Shown here piece after piece: positions 23,301 to 36,069 of a DNA stretch of 64,000 nucleotides. This stretch comes from Tetradesmus obliquus (taxonomy: Eukaryota > Chlorophyta > Chlorophyceae > Sphaeropleales > Scenedesmaceae), in the NCBI GenBank assembly GCA_030272155.1, contig CP126199.1, positions 5,838,501-5,902,500 of the forward strand, given 5' to 3'. The first letter of the stretch is position 1, and each line of letters starts with the position of its first letter. The position numbers and the translations under genes were made by a program. The notes under the pieces were generated by a model. That model did no database searches and was not told the origin of the DNA. It worked only from the letters and a program-made list of their open reading frames with translations.

Positions 23301-25157
23301 CAGTGGAGCGCGCAGGCGGCAAGAGCTGGGGGGCAGCAGCCAACGGCGCAGCAGGCGGCAGCAGCGATGATGAGCAGCTCAGCGGTGATGGCGCCTTTGG
23401 CAGCGGCAGCAGCAGCGAGGATGAGCAGCAGCAGCAGCAGCGGCGCGGCAAGAAGGGTGGTAAGGCGGCTGACGAGTCGCTGGAGATGACTGTGACCTTC
23501 ACGCCCGGCCTGGAGAAGCTGGGGCAGCGCCTGCGTGAGCAGAAGCAGGCGGCTGCTGCTGCCAAGGGCGACAGCGTGTGGGAGGCGTACCTCAGGTGGT
23601 GGTGGTGGTGGGGGGGGGGGTCTGCTGCTGTTACGGTAGCGGCGATGGGAAATGTGGCAGCAGGCGTTATCTGCTGTAGACTTGGGTGCCCAGCAACCAT
23701 GCTAACATTGTGGTATGACTGAGTGCCGCATTGGCTGCGCACCTGCACTGCCAGCTGTGACGCGCACTGTGACTGCCGATAGTGTTGTGATTAGTTGCCC
23801 TGCTGCTGCTATTGTGCAGGCGCAAGGCTGAGAAGCGGCGAGCGCGCAAGGCGCAGGGCAAGCGCGGCGACGGCAGCAGCAGCAGCGACGACGACAGCGA
23901 GGACTACACGCAGCAGCAGCAGGCAGCCGGCAACGGCAAGCAGGGCAAGGCCGCAGCAGCAGGTGCACCAGGCGACGCTGCCGACCCTTTCAACGACCCC
24001 TTCTTTCAGGTGAGGGGTTTAGGGTTTCAGGTGAGGGGGGCGCTGAGGCGGCAGCCTGCTGCGTGGATGATAGGAAGGCAGGGATGGAGCAGCATGCGGT
24101 GCGGCAGTCAGCAAAACCCGCATCAGGCACCTCAGCCGTGCCTGCACCAGGTGGTTCACTTGCTGCGCGGCAGCTTGTGCACGCTGTGCTCTGACAGTTG
24201 AGCATGTGGATGAGTGTGCCAGATCAACCAGTCGCCGCAGATTTCCCTCTGCAAGCAGCATATACGCCTTTTCCCTGACTTGCGGTCGTGCTGCCGCCTC
24301 CCTTGCAGGACGATCCGGACTTCCCTGACGGCGCAGGCCCGGCAGGCGACAGTGACGACGACATGGCTGTGCGCGGCGCACCAGGCGGCAAGCAGGCCAA
24401 GCAGCAGCAGCAGCAGCAGCAGCCCGCCAAGGACAAAGGTAAAGCAGCCAAGCTCAGCAGGGAGGAGCGGCGGCAGCAGAAGGCGGCGGAGGCCAAGCAG
24501 GCGGCTGAGCTGGAGCTGCTGCTGATGGACGACGCGGCGCTGCATGACGCGGCGCGGGGCGTGCGCGGCTCCATGGCGGCAGCAGCAGCGGCAGCGGACG
24601 AGGAGGCGCAGGAGGACGCGGCCGGGGGCCAAGCGGGCCGCGCCAAGCTCAGCCGAAAGGAGCGTCAGCGCCAGCTGGCGGAGCGCAAGCGCGCGCGCAG
24701 GGCTGGCGGCGGCTCCGATGACGAGCAGGGCGGCGAGGGTGCGGGCGGTGCGGGCGCTGCTGGTGAGGCCGCGCCTGGCTTTGAGGTTGACTTGGAGGAC
24801 CCCCGCTTCCGTGAGCTGGTGGCTGACGCCGCGTTTGCGCTGGACCCCACCGACCCGCGCTACGCCAAGACGCAGGGCATGCAGCAGCTGGCCAGCAAGG
24901 TCAGCAAGAAGCGGCGGCTGCTGGGGAAGCAGCAGCAGCAGCAGGGCAAGGGCGCCGGTGCTGCTGCAGCACCTGCAAGCGCAGCAGCTGCGCCTGTCAC
25001 AGAAGCGCCAGCCGCATTAGGTGGCAGCAGCAGCAGCCGGCCTGAGCTCAAGGCGATGGTGGCAAAGCTGAAACGCAAACAGCAGCAGCAGCAGGACGGC
25101 AGCCGGGCCCGCAGCGGTGCCCTGCAGCATGGCAGCAAGCGCAAGAAGCAGGCTTGA
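18815..25157 (+). CDS. ESF1: ESF1-like pre-rRNA processing factor, 12 exons
   Basis: A nucleolar factor needed for 18S rRNA maturation (small-subunit processome). Exons are 18815-18956, 19309-19417, 19680-20068, 20343-20596, 20774-20873, 21194-21270, 21472-21980, 22216-22372, 22701-22996, 23272-23595, 23820-24009 and 24309-25157; phases close at 1131 aa. The N-terminus has the ESF1 signature DARFAKMYTDPRFQRFPKK, then VEIDSRFA, MFSDPDF, VDKRGRLLGE and IKRSYYRL. A conserved RRM-like core follows: RLAVVDLDWANITAADILAV, VTVYPSDYGLERM and LRWFYAVVTCDGPATAARLYEACDGVE. The tail carries the NUC153 motif FALDPTDPRYAKTQGM and basic runs (KKRRLL, KRKKQA) suited to nuclear import. Long Ser/Asp/Glu and Gln blocks separate the conserved parts, making it longer than yeast ESF1 (about 630 aa). 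Exon 11 has a duplicated 5' splice site. Confidence 0.95.
20293..20332. repeat. (TGCC)n microsatellite in ESF1 intron 3
   Basis: Eight or so CTGC/TGCC units lie directly upstream of the 3' splice site at 20342 and form most of its polypyrimidine tract, so length changes here could affect acceptor strength. Confidence 0.8.
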
Positions 25158-26766
25158 GGTTGCTGCACCTAGGCCTCTTGGCGCATGGTGACCTGTTTGC
25201 CAGTCAATACCAGTCAATACCACAAACATGTCGCAGCTTCTAACTTGCATTGGGCTAGGTGCTACTGGAGTTTGTGAATGTGATTGGTGTTGTCCTTGCA
25301 AGGCAATTGGCGGTGTGGCTGCCTTGAGCTAGGATCCGAATGTCACGGAGGTCCAGAAGGTTATTTGTGTTGTCTGGTGACCTCAACACTGAACAAAGAT
25401 CCCTGAACAACCTGAGCATCAACATCCTTGCTTCGTTTGCACGCACACACACCTGTGAAACTGGATTACTTCTGGAGTCAGCCCTCCAAGTACACTGCCT
25501 CATCCTGAGACTTAGGCCCTGCAGGGCCAGCTACGACAGCCCTGCCAAGACACTTACTAGGACTGGGCACCACGTACTACGTGCGGTAGCATATGAAATG
25601 CCTCATTTCTGGCCAGCGTACGCATCTGCTTAAACTCAGCTTCGCACATCCGATTACCACTCTCACCCGCCGACCCTTTCAGCTAGAAAAGACATCAGTC
25701 AGCAGCTGCTAGCAGCGCATAAGCTAACCGCGATATACGATGCACATCACTCAATAGTGCCACACCAATTGGTGTGCGCACGCTAATCACCATGCAAGAA
25801 CCACGAACACCCTGCACACACCACTTCAGGCAGCTGTGCAGCCACATTGGCATGGACCCGGTGCACATGGCCCATGCCTGCGTGCACCTGGCACCAGGCG
25901 CACCACTGGCAGTGCACATCTAAGAGCTGGCACTGGCAGTGCACATCTAAGAGCTAGCAGTAAATACCACAGCATGATCCCCATTACCCAGCCATCACGT
26001 CAGCTGCTGCCATGCATTGAAAGGTCTGTCTGATTGACAAACCAAGAGAACTCTTCACTCTTGAACAACAGCTGGACTGACTGCTAATAAGTAAGCAGCG
26101 CAAAGAACTACAAGCTGCCAATGAGGCAACCTGCAGACAGGCTGCTCAGCACAGATGCTGTGCACAGTGCAATCCAAGCATACATGCTCATGTTTGCACA
26201 ATGCCGAAGTATGCTGATGTGTCGGCAAAGACATCGCCTCAACACGAGTGTGGGTTGACACAGTAGGCATGCAATCTTACTGCACACAGCTGGGAAGAGC
26301 ATGTCAGTTCTTCAGATCACCATTAGCACCAAGGCGGCATTGCTTCTGACCATAGAGATAGTGTCATGACAGTAAAGGTTGCATGAGCGCTCATCGCTGT
26401 TAGTTGCCAAACACGATGGTCAAACATACCAATGGCGACTCCGTCCCTGCCACCATACGAGGCAAGTACAGCGCGCGTGCGCGCACACCCACCCACACAC
26501 CCACATTGCAGTCCACTCTCAGGATACCACCTGGCAACCAGAGGTCAGTGCCATGGCACAAGCTGCCACCCGCTAAGTTCCCTGCTACGTCGAGCCCTTC
26601 AAGCTGAGACCATCATACCCAGCCATGCCCCCACACGCGTGACTGGCTTGCCCTGGCTGCCCAGCAAGGGCGCTGCAGCCCCCACCCCCTGCTGGTAAAG
26701 CGTGCAGCATATCGTCATCAGCGGCCACTACTGCAGCAGTAGTGGCTGCTGACAGTGCTGAGCTAC
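25158..26766. other. Convergent intergenic region
   Basis: 1.6 kb between the ends of ESF1 (+) and the giant minus-strand gene. It contains a 28-bp tandem duplication around 25905-25960 (core CACTGGCAGTGCACATCTAA, twice). No gene, RNA or transposon ends were recognised. Confidence 0.4.
25903..25960. repeat. 28-bp tandem duplication
   Basis: The core CACTGGCAGTGCACATCTAA followed by GAGCT occurs twice in direct succession with almost no divergence. Confidence 0.75.
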
Positions 26767-26789
26767 TTAGTGCTGCTGCTGCTTGCCGA

Positions 26790-27202
26790 TCACCGGATTC
26801 CCAATGCTGGGCGGCTTGCCTGGCGTGCTGGGCAGCCGTAGGCCTGTGTGACAGCCTCCCAGCGGCTGTCCAGTAGGTCAGCGGCCGTCACAGCATCAAA
26901 GCATGCCTCACGCCCGCCATGCTCAACAGCCCCTGCCGCTGCTTCTGCGTTCCGCACATTGCTGCTGCTGCTGCTGCATGCTCCTGCTCGGCCAGAAGCC
27001 AATGCCTGCCCTACTGCTGCAGCCATATCAGCCAAAAACTGGGTGCAAGGCCGCTGCTGCTGCTCAGGTCCCTCAGCCGGTGCCGAAGCATCGCTGCTAG
27101 CAGAGGTTGAGACACTCCTCTCATCAGCTGGAGACTCCCGCTGCTCAGCTGTCTGGTGTTCCTGACCCTGTCCCACAGTAGCTGCTGCTGAGGTCAGACC
27201 CA

Positions 27203-27233
<31 letters not shown>

Positions 27234-27370
27234 CAGGTGCGCAGCGTAGTGCTGCTGGTAAGTCCACCAATACATGTACTGCTGAGAAGAGTACACCGGG
27301 CCCTGCTGCTGCTGCTGATCAACTGCAGCAGGTACAGCGCCCCATGCTTCATTGGCTGCAGTGCTGCTCT

Positions 27371-27414
<44 letters not shown>

Positions 27415-30400
27415 TCGGTTGCAGGGCCTGGCGAAGGTGTCGTGCACGGGCTGCCTCGCCCCCTGGCGGAGTCACCGTCAGGTGAGAAGGCAAACTCCGC
27501 AGGGAGGCTGCCAAACTGCAGCTGCAGCACCTCAGGGTCATCCTGCGGCTGCTGCTGCCCTGTCCAGTTGCCATCGCTGCCAGGGGCAGCGTCAGGTGTG
27601 GCGGGGCGGGCTTGAGGCATGCTGCTGGGGCAGGGCGGCTGTAGTGCAGCTGCGCGTGCTTCCTGCGACCGGTGCTGCTGCTGCTGCTGCTGCTGCTGTG
27701 TTGCTGACGCCATGCCCATGTATGCCTGCTGGTAGTAGTAGAAGTGCGTCCACTGCGCCAGGTACTGCTGCTCCTGGGGCGTGAAGGGCAGCGGCTGCTG
27801 GCCCGCAGCCACAGCACCAGCCCGCCCAGACCACACCAGCATGTCGCTGAGCGCAGCTTGCTGCGCGGCAGCCAGCCAGGCTTGGTGCGCCAGCAGCGCA
27901 TGCTGCTGGTAGTGCTGGTGCCATGCCGACTGCTGCTGCTGCTGCTGCTGCATGTCCTGCGGCTGCTCCTCAAAGCTGTCACCATGTGCTGCTGCGCTTG
28001 CTGCTGCTGCATGCTGGTGAGGGGCCAGCTGGAGCTGCTGCACCTGGCCAGACTCGCAAGGGTCCACAAGCCAAGCTGCCGGCATGGCTGCTGCTGCTTC
28101 AGCAGCATCCAAGCTAGGGCTGTCACTGCTGCCGCTGCTGGGTGCGTAGCCGCCTAGGTCTGGCTGTGAAGACACAGGCGACTGGCTGTGCACCACTGCA
28201 TCACCTGGCACTGCTTCAGCTGCTGCCTTAGCTGTGCTTGGTGAAGGCACACGCACTGCTGCAGCAGCAGACATTGCACCCCATGCAGCAGCAGGCACAG
28301 CTGCCTGCTCTTCAACTGACGCAGAGCCAGCTGCACTTGGCCTGTTGCCTGTTGCAGCAGCTGCCAGCTGCTGTTGCTCAGGAGCGCTTCCACGTGCAGC
28401 AACTTGCATCGCTGCACTCATGGTGCTGCTGTTGCCGCGTTCGCTGCTGCTGGGTCGCTGCTGCACTGCGGAGGTGACTGTGTCAAGGGGCGCACTGCTT
28501 TGCTGCCGCGACTGCTGCTGCTGTGAAGGGCAGTGCTGTGCCAGAGCTGCGGCACCAGCAGGCCTGTTGTCCGCAGCCACCGCAGCAGGCCCCTTGCTGC
28601 TAAAAGCAACAACAGCAGCACGTGCCTGGCGTGCAACAGGCTGGGCACTGCGAGGAGCGCCAGCTGCCGGCTTCTTCGCAGCCCCTGCAGACTGTGCCTG
28701 CTTAGCTGCCAGCTGTGCCGCTTTTGGCTTGCTCTGCTCAGGTGCATGCTGGTGAACTTGCTGCTTGGTTGCCAGCTGCTGCTTTGCCTGAGGCTTTGCT
28801 GCTGCTGCTGCCGTGCGCTGGGCCGCAGCCGTGCGCTTCTGCTGGACTGGCTGCATTGGCTGCTGCTGCTGCTGCTGCTGCTCTGCAATACCACCCTGCT
28901 GCTTTGCACCCTGCTGCTGTTGCTGACGCAGCTGGCTCAGCTCCTGGTCCTGCTGCAGCAGACGAGCCTGCAGCAGCTGCTCAGCCAGCTGCCTGCCCTT
29001 GCTGGGGCTGTCAAAGGCAGCAGCGTGCTGCCGCGGCGAGTCAGCAGGCTTGTCGGCGAACACAATGCTGCGGCCACCAGCCAGCTTGCCACTAGGGCCC
29101 ACACGGCTGGCCAGGCTGCTGGGCGCAGATGCTGCAGGCAGCACAGGCTGTGACGCTGCCCCTTTTGCTGCTGCAGCACTGCCCCCGCTGTCGCTATCGC
29201 TGCCACTCTCACTGTCACTGCTGACGTCCTTCCAAGCTGGGATCTTCTTGGCCGCAGCGCTGGCTGGCAGCTTGGCGGCCTTGCCTGCCTTGCGCTTGTC
29301 CTTCTTCTTGGCTGCCTTGGCACTGCCTGCAAGCGCTGCCCCTGCTGCGCTGCCAGTTGCCTGCTGCTGCGCCTGGCTGCCACTGCCTGCCGTGTCTGCT
29401 GCCCTCCTTGCTGCTGCAGGCACTGCTGCTGCTGCGCCTGTGGGTGCGTCCTCCTCCAGCAGCTGGCTCATGATGCGGCGCGCCTCCGCCTCCTTGGCCT
29501 GCAGGGCAAGCGCGGCGCATAACACACACAGAGATGCAGCAGCAGATGGTGAGTGCTGAGTTTTCAAAGTGAGGATCAAGCTGGTCACCGGCTTCAGTTC
29601 TTTGATTGATGTCGAGTCTGCAAAGCTTACATTGCGCCACAGTACGCTGCATACAGCTACAGGGAGTGAGACAGGCAGCCACTGCTGAAGCAGCTGAGAC
29701 GCACCAAAACTAAGAGCGCTGCATTGTACTTCAAAAGCACAGCGAAGTGCTATGGCAAGCATCATATGTTCACCGTTGGCCTCACACATCAGCCAGCGCT
29801 CGCCCTGCTCACCCTGTGGAACGCAGTCACCAGCCGCCGCTCCACTGCATAGCTGAGCGCCGCATCAGTCACGCCCCACTCCCCCAGCACGTCCAGCACG
29901 TCCAGGCCGCTGCTGATGCTGGCCATCACCGCCTCGGGCGACCACCCAGCACCTGGCCCCGCACCAGGCAGCACCGCCGCACCGTTCTCCCGCCTGCTGC
30001 TGCTGGCACTGCCTCCCTTGCTGGCTGCTGTGGTTGCTGCAGGGCTGATGAAGCCCTGGCACACACTGCAGCTGCAGCCTGATGTGTGCTGCTGCTGAAG
30101 CAGCCGCGGGTTGCACAGCCAGGTGCCTTCACTGGCCGCCTCCAGCAAGCCAATGATGACGCCAAAGCCAGGCAGCAGCGCGGCAGCAGCTTGCCCTGCG
30201 TCTGCGCTGCTGCCCGGGTGGCAGCGGCAGCTGCAGCTCATCAAAGCGGCTGCATGCTGCCCTGCTGCCGCACTGCTGCAGCTGGAGCAGCAGCGACCGC
30301 GCAGGTCCACAACATGAGCTGCAGCCAGTGCAGCTGCAGCCGGGTCCCCAGGCCTGTTGTCAAGATGACCTGGCGCGGCAGCCGCATACTTGCCAGCTGC

Positions 30401-33400
30401 TGGCCCGCTCTCAGGCCTGAGCAGGGGCAGCTGCTCATCAGCAGCATCGTCATCATGGCACAAAGACGGCGCCAGGCCACAGCACAGCCGGGCCAGCCGG
30501 CTCAGCACAGGCGGCAGGCCAGCAGCCTGACAGCCGGCCGCACCGTCAGCTGCTGCGCAGCTGCTGGCCTTCAGCCAGGCGTCGCTCAGCGCGCTGCTCT
30601 GCAGGCGCTGGATGGATGCAGCTGTAGCGCTGGCGGCCTCCACTGCGGCACTGCTAGCCTTGCCTGGCTTGGACTGCTGCTGCTGCTGGCTGCCCTGTAG
30701 CGTTTGTGGCCCGCGGCGACGCGGCAGGCTGGCTGGCTCTGGCAGGCGCAGCAGCTGCGCGAGTGCTGCTGGGGGCAGTGCACGCACGAAGGCCAGCACC
30801 TCCGCCTTGTAGGTCTGCAGGCAGAGCAGCAGGCACGCACAAATTTTGGGTTCATATCAACAGCGGAAGTGCGGCAAGGGGTGTCGTACACACAAAACTA
30901 CAGTGGTGCTCTGCATGAAGCCAACTGTGTAGCATGAATTCAGCTGTGTACAGACACACGTCCCTTGAGCAGTGGGCTTCGGCAGCAACAAACTAGAAGT
31001 TGAACTGTCACACACAGCAACAACCTCCATCCATGCTGGGGGAAGCAGACAAGCATGAGCACTAAGATTGCATCAACAGCACCGTCCACGCCCACCTTAG
31101 TTGTTGCATTGCGTGCTGACGGCAGGTGGCTCATGTGGCAGCGGTGCTTGTTGAGCTCTGTGCTGAACTCCAGCTTGCAGGCCTTGTGCTTGCACTTGGA
31201 CAGCTGCTCAGCGCCACCAGCAGCTGCATGAGCAGCAGCCACAGCTGATGCTGGGGTTGCGCCCGCAGCCATGGCCTGGGTGGCGCTGGCCTCATCCTGC
31301 AGAAGCAGCGGCAACAGAAAGGCAGAGAACGCGGAAATGAGCACCAGACAGACATGCCAGCAACAAACAAGAATGACAGTGCAAACAAGACCCATGTGCA
31401 TACACTTGTCAATTGATGCGTCAAAGGCTTCAGCCAGCAAGCAGAGCTTACCAGATACACCCCTGCTTCATTCATGTCTAGTCCAACAGCATGCAGTGTT
31501 CATGACACAACTACGCGGCCCCAAAGTGCCCTTCCTGTGCCGCCCAGCCAAGCGCGCTCCTGCTCAAGCCCCCTCACTCACCTCGCTGTCGGCGCGGCTG
31601 CTGCCACTGCCATGGTCATACAGCGCACACTCCAGGTGGTCGCGCTCACGGCGCCGCTCAGCGGCAGCAGCAGCTGCAGCGCGGCTGACAGCAGCTGCCT
31701 CGCTCGCTGCAGCACGCTCGCTGCCAAGTCCTGCAGCTGCCTTGCTGCGGCCCTTCTTCTTCTTGCCACAGGCCTTGCCAGCAGCAGACCCCGCTGCTGC
31801 TGCACCACTTGGTTCCACGGTGCTTGCTGCTGTCAGCTGCTGCTGTCGTTTCTGGGCAAGCCGCACTGACAACTCTGGTGGCGACTCATTCCCATCACTG
31901 TCGGCAGCCCGCCTCAGCTGCAGGTGGTGCTGCCTCAGCCGGCGTGCTTTGTCCCTGTGCAGCTGCTCCAGTTGCTCCACAGGATTGTCGATGCTGCCAG
32001 CACCAACCACTCTACTTTGCGCTCCACCAAGGCTGCTGCTGGTGCTGCGCTGCCGCAACGCCTGCTGGCTGATCAGGTGCGTGCCTGGCCCCAGCAGGGT
32101 GCTGCCGCCACCACTGCTGCTGCTGACCACCTGGCCTGACGCCTCCAGCCCCACGTGTGTCCTGCTGCTGGTCAGGCGCTCGTAGTACGTAGGCCGGCCA
32201 GCAGCGGGTGCTGCACTGTTGCTCTGCTCATGATCAACGTCAGCCCCTGCTGCGTACCTGCTGCTGCTACCTGCCAGAGGTGCATGGTTGGTGCTGCTGA
32301 ATGTTGAACGTACACCGCCACCCATCCCCAAGGCGCTACCGCCAAGGCTCCAGCTGCTGCCAGGTGGCTGCTGCAGCAAGCCGGCACGGTTGCGCAAGGG
32401 CGGCAGCGTCTGTGCAGCTGCCTCTGCAGTGCCTGCACGTGCAGCACCACCCAGCATCCGTGGCTGCAGGCCAGCTGCAGCAGCGGTGTGTGCTGCTGTT
32501 GGCTCAGCAGCTGCTGATGCATTGCAGCCAGCCAGCAGCTCGTAGGGCCCGTACTCCTCCATGTCCTCCACTAGCAGCACCTCGTCCGCGTCCTCAGCGC
32601 TGCAGCGCTGCAAGGCCGCAGCGTGGGCAGCCGGGCCGCGCCCGTGCAGGCTGCGCAGCCGCACGTCGCTGGCTGCAGCCTCCAAGGAGGACGAGGAGGA
32701 TGTGGGCGAAGGCGCCTCACCGTCAAAGGAACTGCTGGCACTGCAGCCCCAGGCTGGCAGCCTGCGGCGCTGCGGCTGCACACCGCCATCATCGCCCAGC
32801 AAGTGTGCTGCCTCGCTGTTTTGACGCCGGCCTAGCCTGTGCTGTGCGCCACCAGCAGCACCTTGCTGCTGGTGCTCATCGTCATCGCTGCTGCTGCCAC
32901 TGCTGTGGTCGCTATCGCTGCGCAGGCGCTCATACCAGCCACAGCCGTCATCGCCGTCTTCAGCCGCCTGCATCTCGCTCACATCACTGGCATCCCCGGC
33001 TGAATACCTGGGGAGACTGGCTGCCGCTGCCTCCTCAGCCAGCTCTGCGCTGGCGATAGCTGCACTAGTGCCTTGCTGCCGCCCACGACCAGCAGCAGCC
33101 CATGTTGGGCTGCTGGGGCGGGGCAATGCCGCTGCTCCTGCTGTTGTAGCTGTAGGGCCTGACAGGGGCTCAGGGCTGAGCGTGAGGCCCTCCAGGCCCT
33201 TGGCGAAGCCCAGCAATGACAGTGCACCAGGCTGCTGCTGCTGCTGCTGCTGGGCTGCTGCATAGCTGTCATCATCAACGTCCATGTCGTCCGCTGCAGC
33301 AACGCTTGCAGGAACGAGACGGCTTCCTGCAACCCCGCACGTAGCTGCGTCTGCATGCGCAGCTGATGTGGCCGCCGCTCCTGCAGCAGCTGCAGCTGCA

Positions 33401-35081
33401 CACATGGCGCTGCTCTTGTTGATGCTGCTGCTGCCGCCGCTGCTGCTACCGCTGCCCACCATAACTACAAAGTGCGACGTGGCTGCAAGTTCTGGCTGCG
33501 ACACTGTTGCTGCTCCTGCTGCTGCCGTATCTGTTTGCTGGCCGAGTGGCTGCAGCCCTGCTGCCACGGGCTGCCATGCTGACGACACATGTGGAGCTGC
33601 GTCAGCTTCATCATCGTAGGCAGTGGCCCGCCGTGCCCAGCGCCCAGCACGAGACAGGTCAGGCAGACCACTGTCTGCTGTACTGCATGTGCCGCGGAAA
33701 GCAGGCACATCAGCCTGCGTTGCTGCTGTGGAGGACAGCAGCTCCAGCATGGCGCGCTCGGTTGGCTGCTGCACGAAGCCATCACCCGCATCAGCACACC
33801 TGTACACAGCAGCTGCTCCACCACCAGCATCGCTTGCCACTGCTGCGCCGCCTGTCGCGTCAGGGGTATCAGGTGTGTCTGTGTCAGAGCTGGGCGACGG
33901 CTTCCGCTGGTAGACCTGTTGTTGTTGGTGCTGCAACGCTGCCTTCGCAGCTAGGCGTGGGCTGTCTGCATGTGACCTGGTGCCTGGCGCTGGTGACTGC
34001 CGTCCTGTAACTTGCAGCTTCTGCAGCGCACCAGCTGCTGTTGCTGCTGCGCCCTTCGCCTCCTGTCCTGCTGTTGCTGGTGCTGCATACTCTCCTCCAG
34101 CCACCACTGCCACAGAGCTGGCTGCCGCTGTGAGCGTGCCGCTCATGAAGGGGTACACCTCAGAGGTGAAGGTGTACGCGCCAGGGTCGCAGATGGTGGC
34201 GTTGAAGCAGTCACCACCCCTCAGCAGGCCGCTGCTGGCCACGCGCTGGCCGCTGCTGCTGTCGAGCACGGTGATCTGCTGCCGTGAGCTGTGCGGCAGC
34301 AGCCTGAACTGCAGCGTGCATGGCAGCTCCGCGCTGATGCTGGGCGGGCTGAAGCGGAAGTCTTGCACAGTAACACTGATGCTGGGCATGTCATAATCTG
34401 CGGCAACATATACACGATAGACACGGGATGGTGAACACTTGATTGGCTTGCAGGAGCACTTTTCCAGCTTGCAGGAACACTGAGCAGGCAGCCATATGTC
34501 GCATAGCATGTCACACGCAGAGGGCTGCTGCACAACGCTGGTGCGCACTGCGCATGCATGAGAACGTTGCTCACCATCAAGTTCTCGTGCTATTTGCTTG
34601 CTCTCATCGAGCAGGTGCTGCAGCTCCTTTGGGTCTTCCTTGATGCTGTCTGGCACCTGAGCAGACAACAGCAGCAGCACCACACCACGCCCTTTGTGCA
34701 GCCCAGGCGAACTAGCCTGGTGGTGATCCACGCGCTTATTGGTTCAAGTTGATGTAAGCTGCTGTCAATGCTTTGTTAACGGCCTCAGTGACCAGCATGG
34801 AGTGTTCCCGCCCCAGTCACCAGCACCTGCCCAGAGATTGGCGTGTGCTGACTGCCGGCCGACGCAAATGCGTGCAAATTAGTCTTGAAGATGATAAAAT
34901 AACAATCGATGCGAATAAGACTAGCCTGACAGAGCGTAATGGCCGTGCCTGGGATTTCAAACGTGCTCACCTGCTGTTCGTAGAGTGCCAGGAAGGAGTC
35001 AACTTGTTGGTCCGTCAATCCACCGCTAGATTGCTTTACCAACGTCCTAGCCAGTTCCTTTGCAAGCCGGTCAGACAACAT
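26790..35081 (-). CDS. Giant low-complexity protein with cupredoxin-like segment and Cys/His cluster, 6 exons, function unknown
   Basis: Exons are 35081-34971, 34656-34575, 34397-31582, 31296-31096, 30814-29813 and 29498-26790; phases close at about 2306 aa. Residues 1-64 are helical (RLAKELARTLVKQ, DPKELQHLLDESKQIARELD). Residues about 66-160 look like a cupredoxin-type beta sandwich: ISVTVQDFRFSPPSISA, TLQFRLLPHSSRQQITV, GDCFNATICDPGAYTFTSEV, then YPFMSGTLTA. A canonical copper His-Cys-His-Met set is not complete, so copper binding is doubtful. After about 800 low-complexity residues comes the Cys/His cluster CKHKACKLEFSTELNKHRCHMSH. A helical region then follows (TYKAEVLAFVRALPPAALAQLLRLP, SPEAVMASISSGLDVLDVLGEWGV, AKEAEARRIMSQLLEE). 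The C-terminal 800 residues are Gln/Ala/Ser-rich. I do not recognise the family; the conserved islands argue for a real protein. The C-terminus may differ through an extra 68-nt intron. Confidence 0.7.
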
Positions 35082-36038
35082 CACTTGCAAGGAGCTTGCT
35101 CATCATCGAGGAGCGATAGTGGAAACTTGCAGACAATATACACGTTTATATAGAGTGTAACAAGCTTACAGAGATCAGTCGATGCTCCCCCAAAACACGT
35201 CAACCCGGTGACAGCTCCAGCTCGTAACAACAGTACTCCTGGAGCGTCGGATCAATGAAAACTAGTTTGCCGAACTCCACGCGATACGGTTTCGAAAAGA
35301 TCGAACTCCCGTTCCCCGGCAACGGCAGTACGTACTGCCGTCCAGCGTTCCTGCCACTGGTTCAACAGTAAGCATGAGCAGCTGACAGGACTGCAACGGA
35401 ATCCACTGCCTGCAAGCACTCAGTGGCAGCCAGTCACCGCTGTACAGCTGGTCCAAGTATTGCCTGTGCGTTGCTGGCAGTCATTCAAGCCACAGCAGGG
35501 TACGGCTGTTGCCTTCAGCCACAGCTGCGGCATTTGATGCAGCGGTATCTCTGCCTGCCCAGGCCACAGGTCTTCCAGCCATCAGAACAGTACGTCAGTG
35601 CTGTTTGTGGTATAACAACTGCTGCGGCAGCTGCTACCGCAGCGACACTGCAGGACATGCCGAACTTGGGCTTGAAGCCAACAGGTCAGAATCTCGATTG
35701 CAGCGGAAATTCACTGCACTGAGTTGCAGGGGAACATAATGAACGTTCATGCTTTTCACAAGAGTGGCAGCGGTGCAGGAAGCCTAGGGCTGCAGAAGCC
35801 TTTGCCATACATGCCCTGGTTCAACTTCTGCGTACTTGCACACTGCTGGCAGCCCTGCGTGCAGGCGAGCGCCTCCGCATCACCTGTGCCACAGTTCCTA
35901 TGTATTGCAGCTGCTCATGAGTAAAAGTACCGACCTCCATTTTTGCTCTGCAAAGTCTGACCTTGGCTTGCCATGGTGCAGTGCTGCAGCTGCTGCAGCA
36001 GCAGCAGCATCAGCAGCATCAGCAGCAGCAGCAGCAGC

Positions 36039-36069
<31 letters not shown>

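Noticed and set aside
24015..24030. Telomere-like TTTAGGG
   Set aside because: A single TTTAGGG unit with no array; it arises from the duplicated splice-donor segment in ESF1 intron 11.
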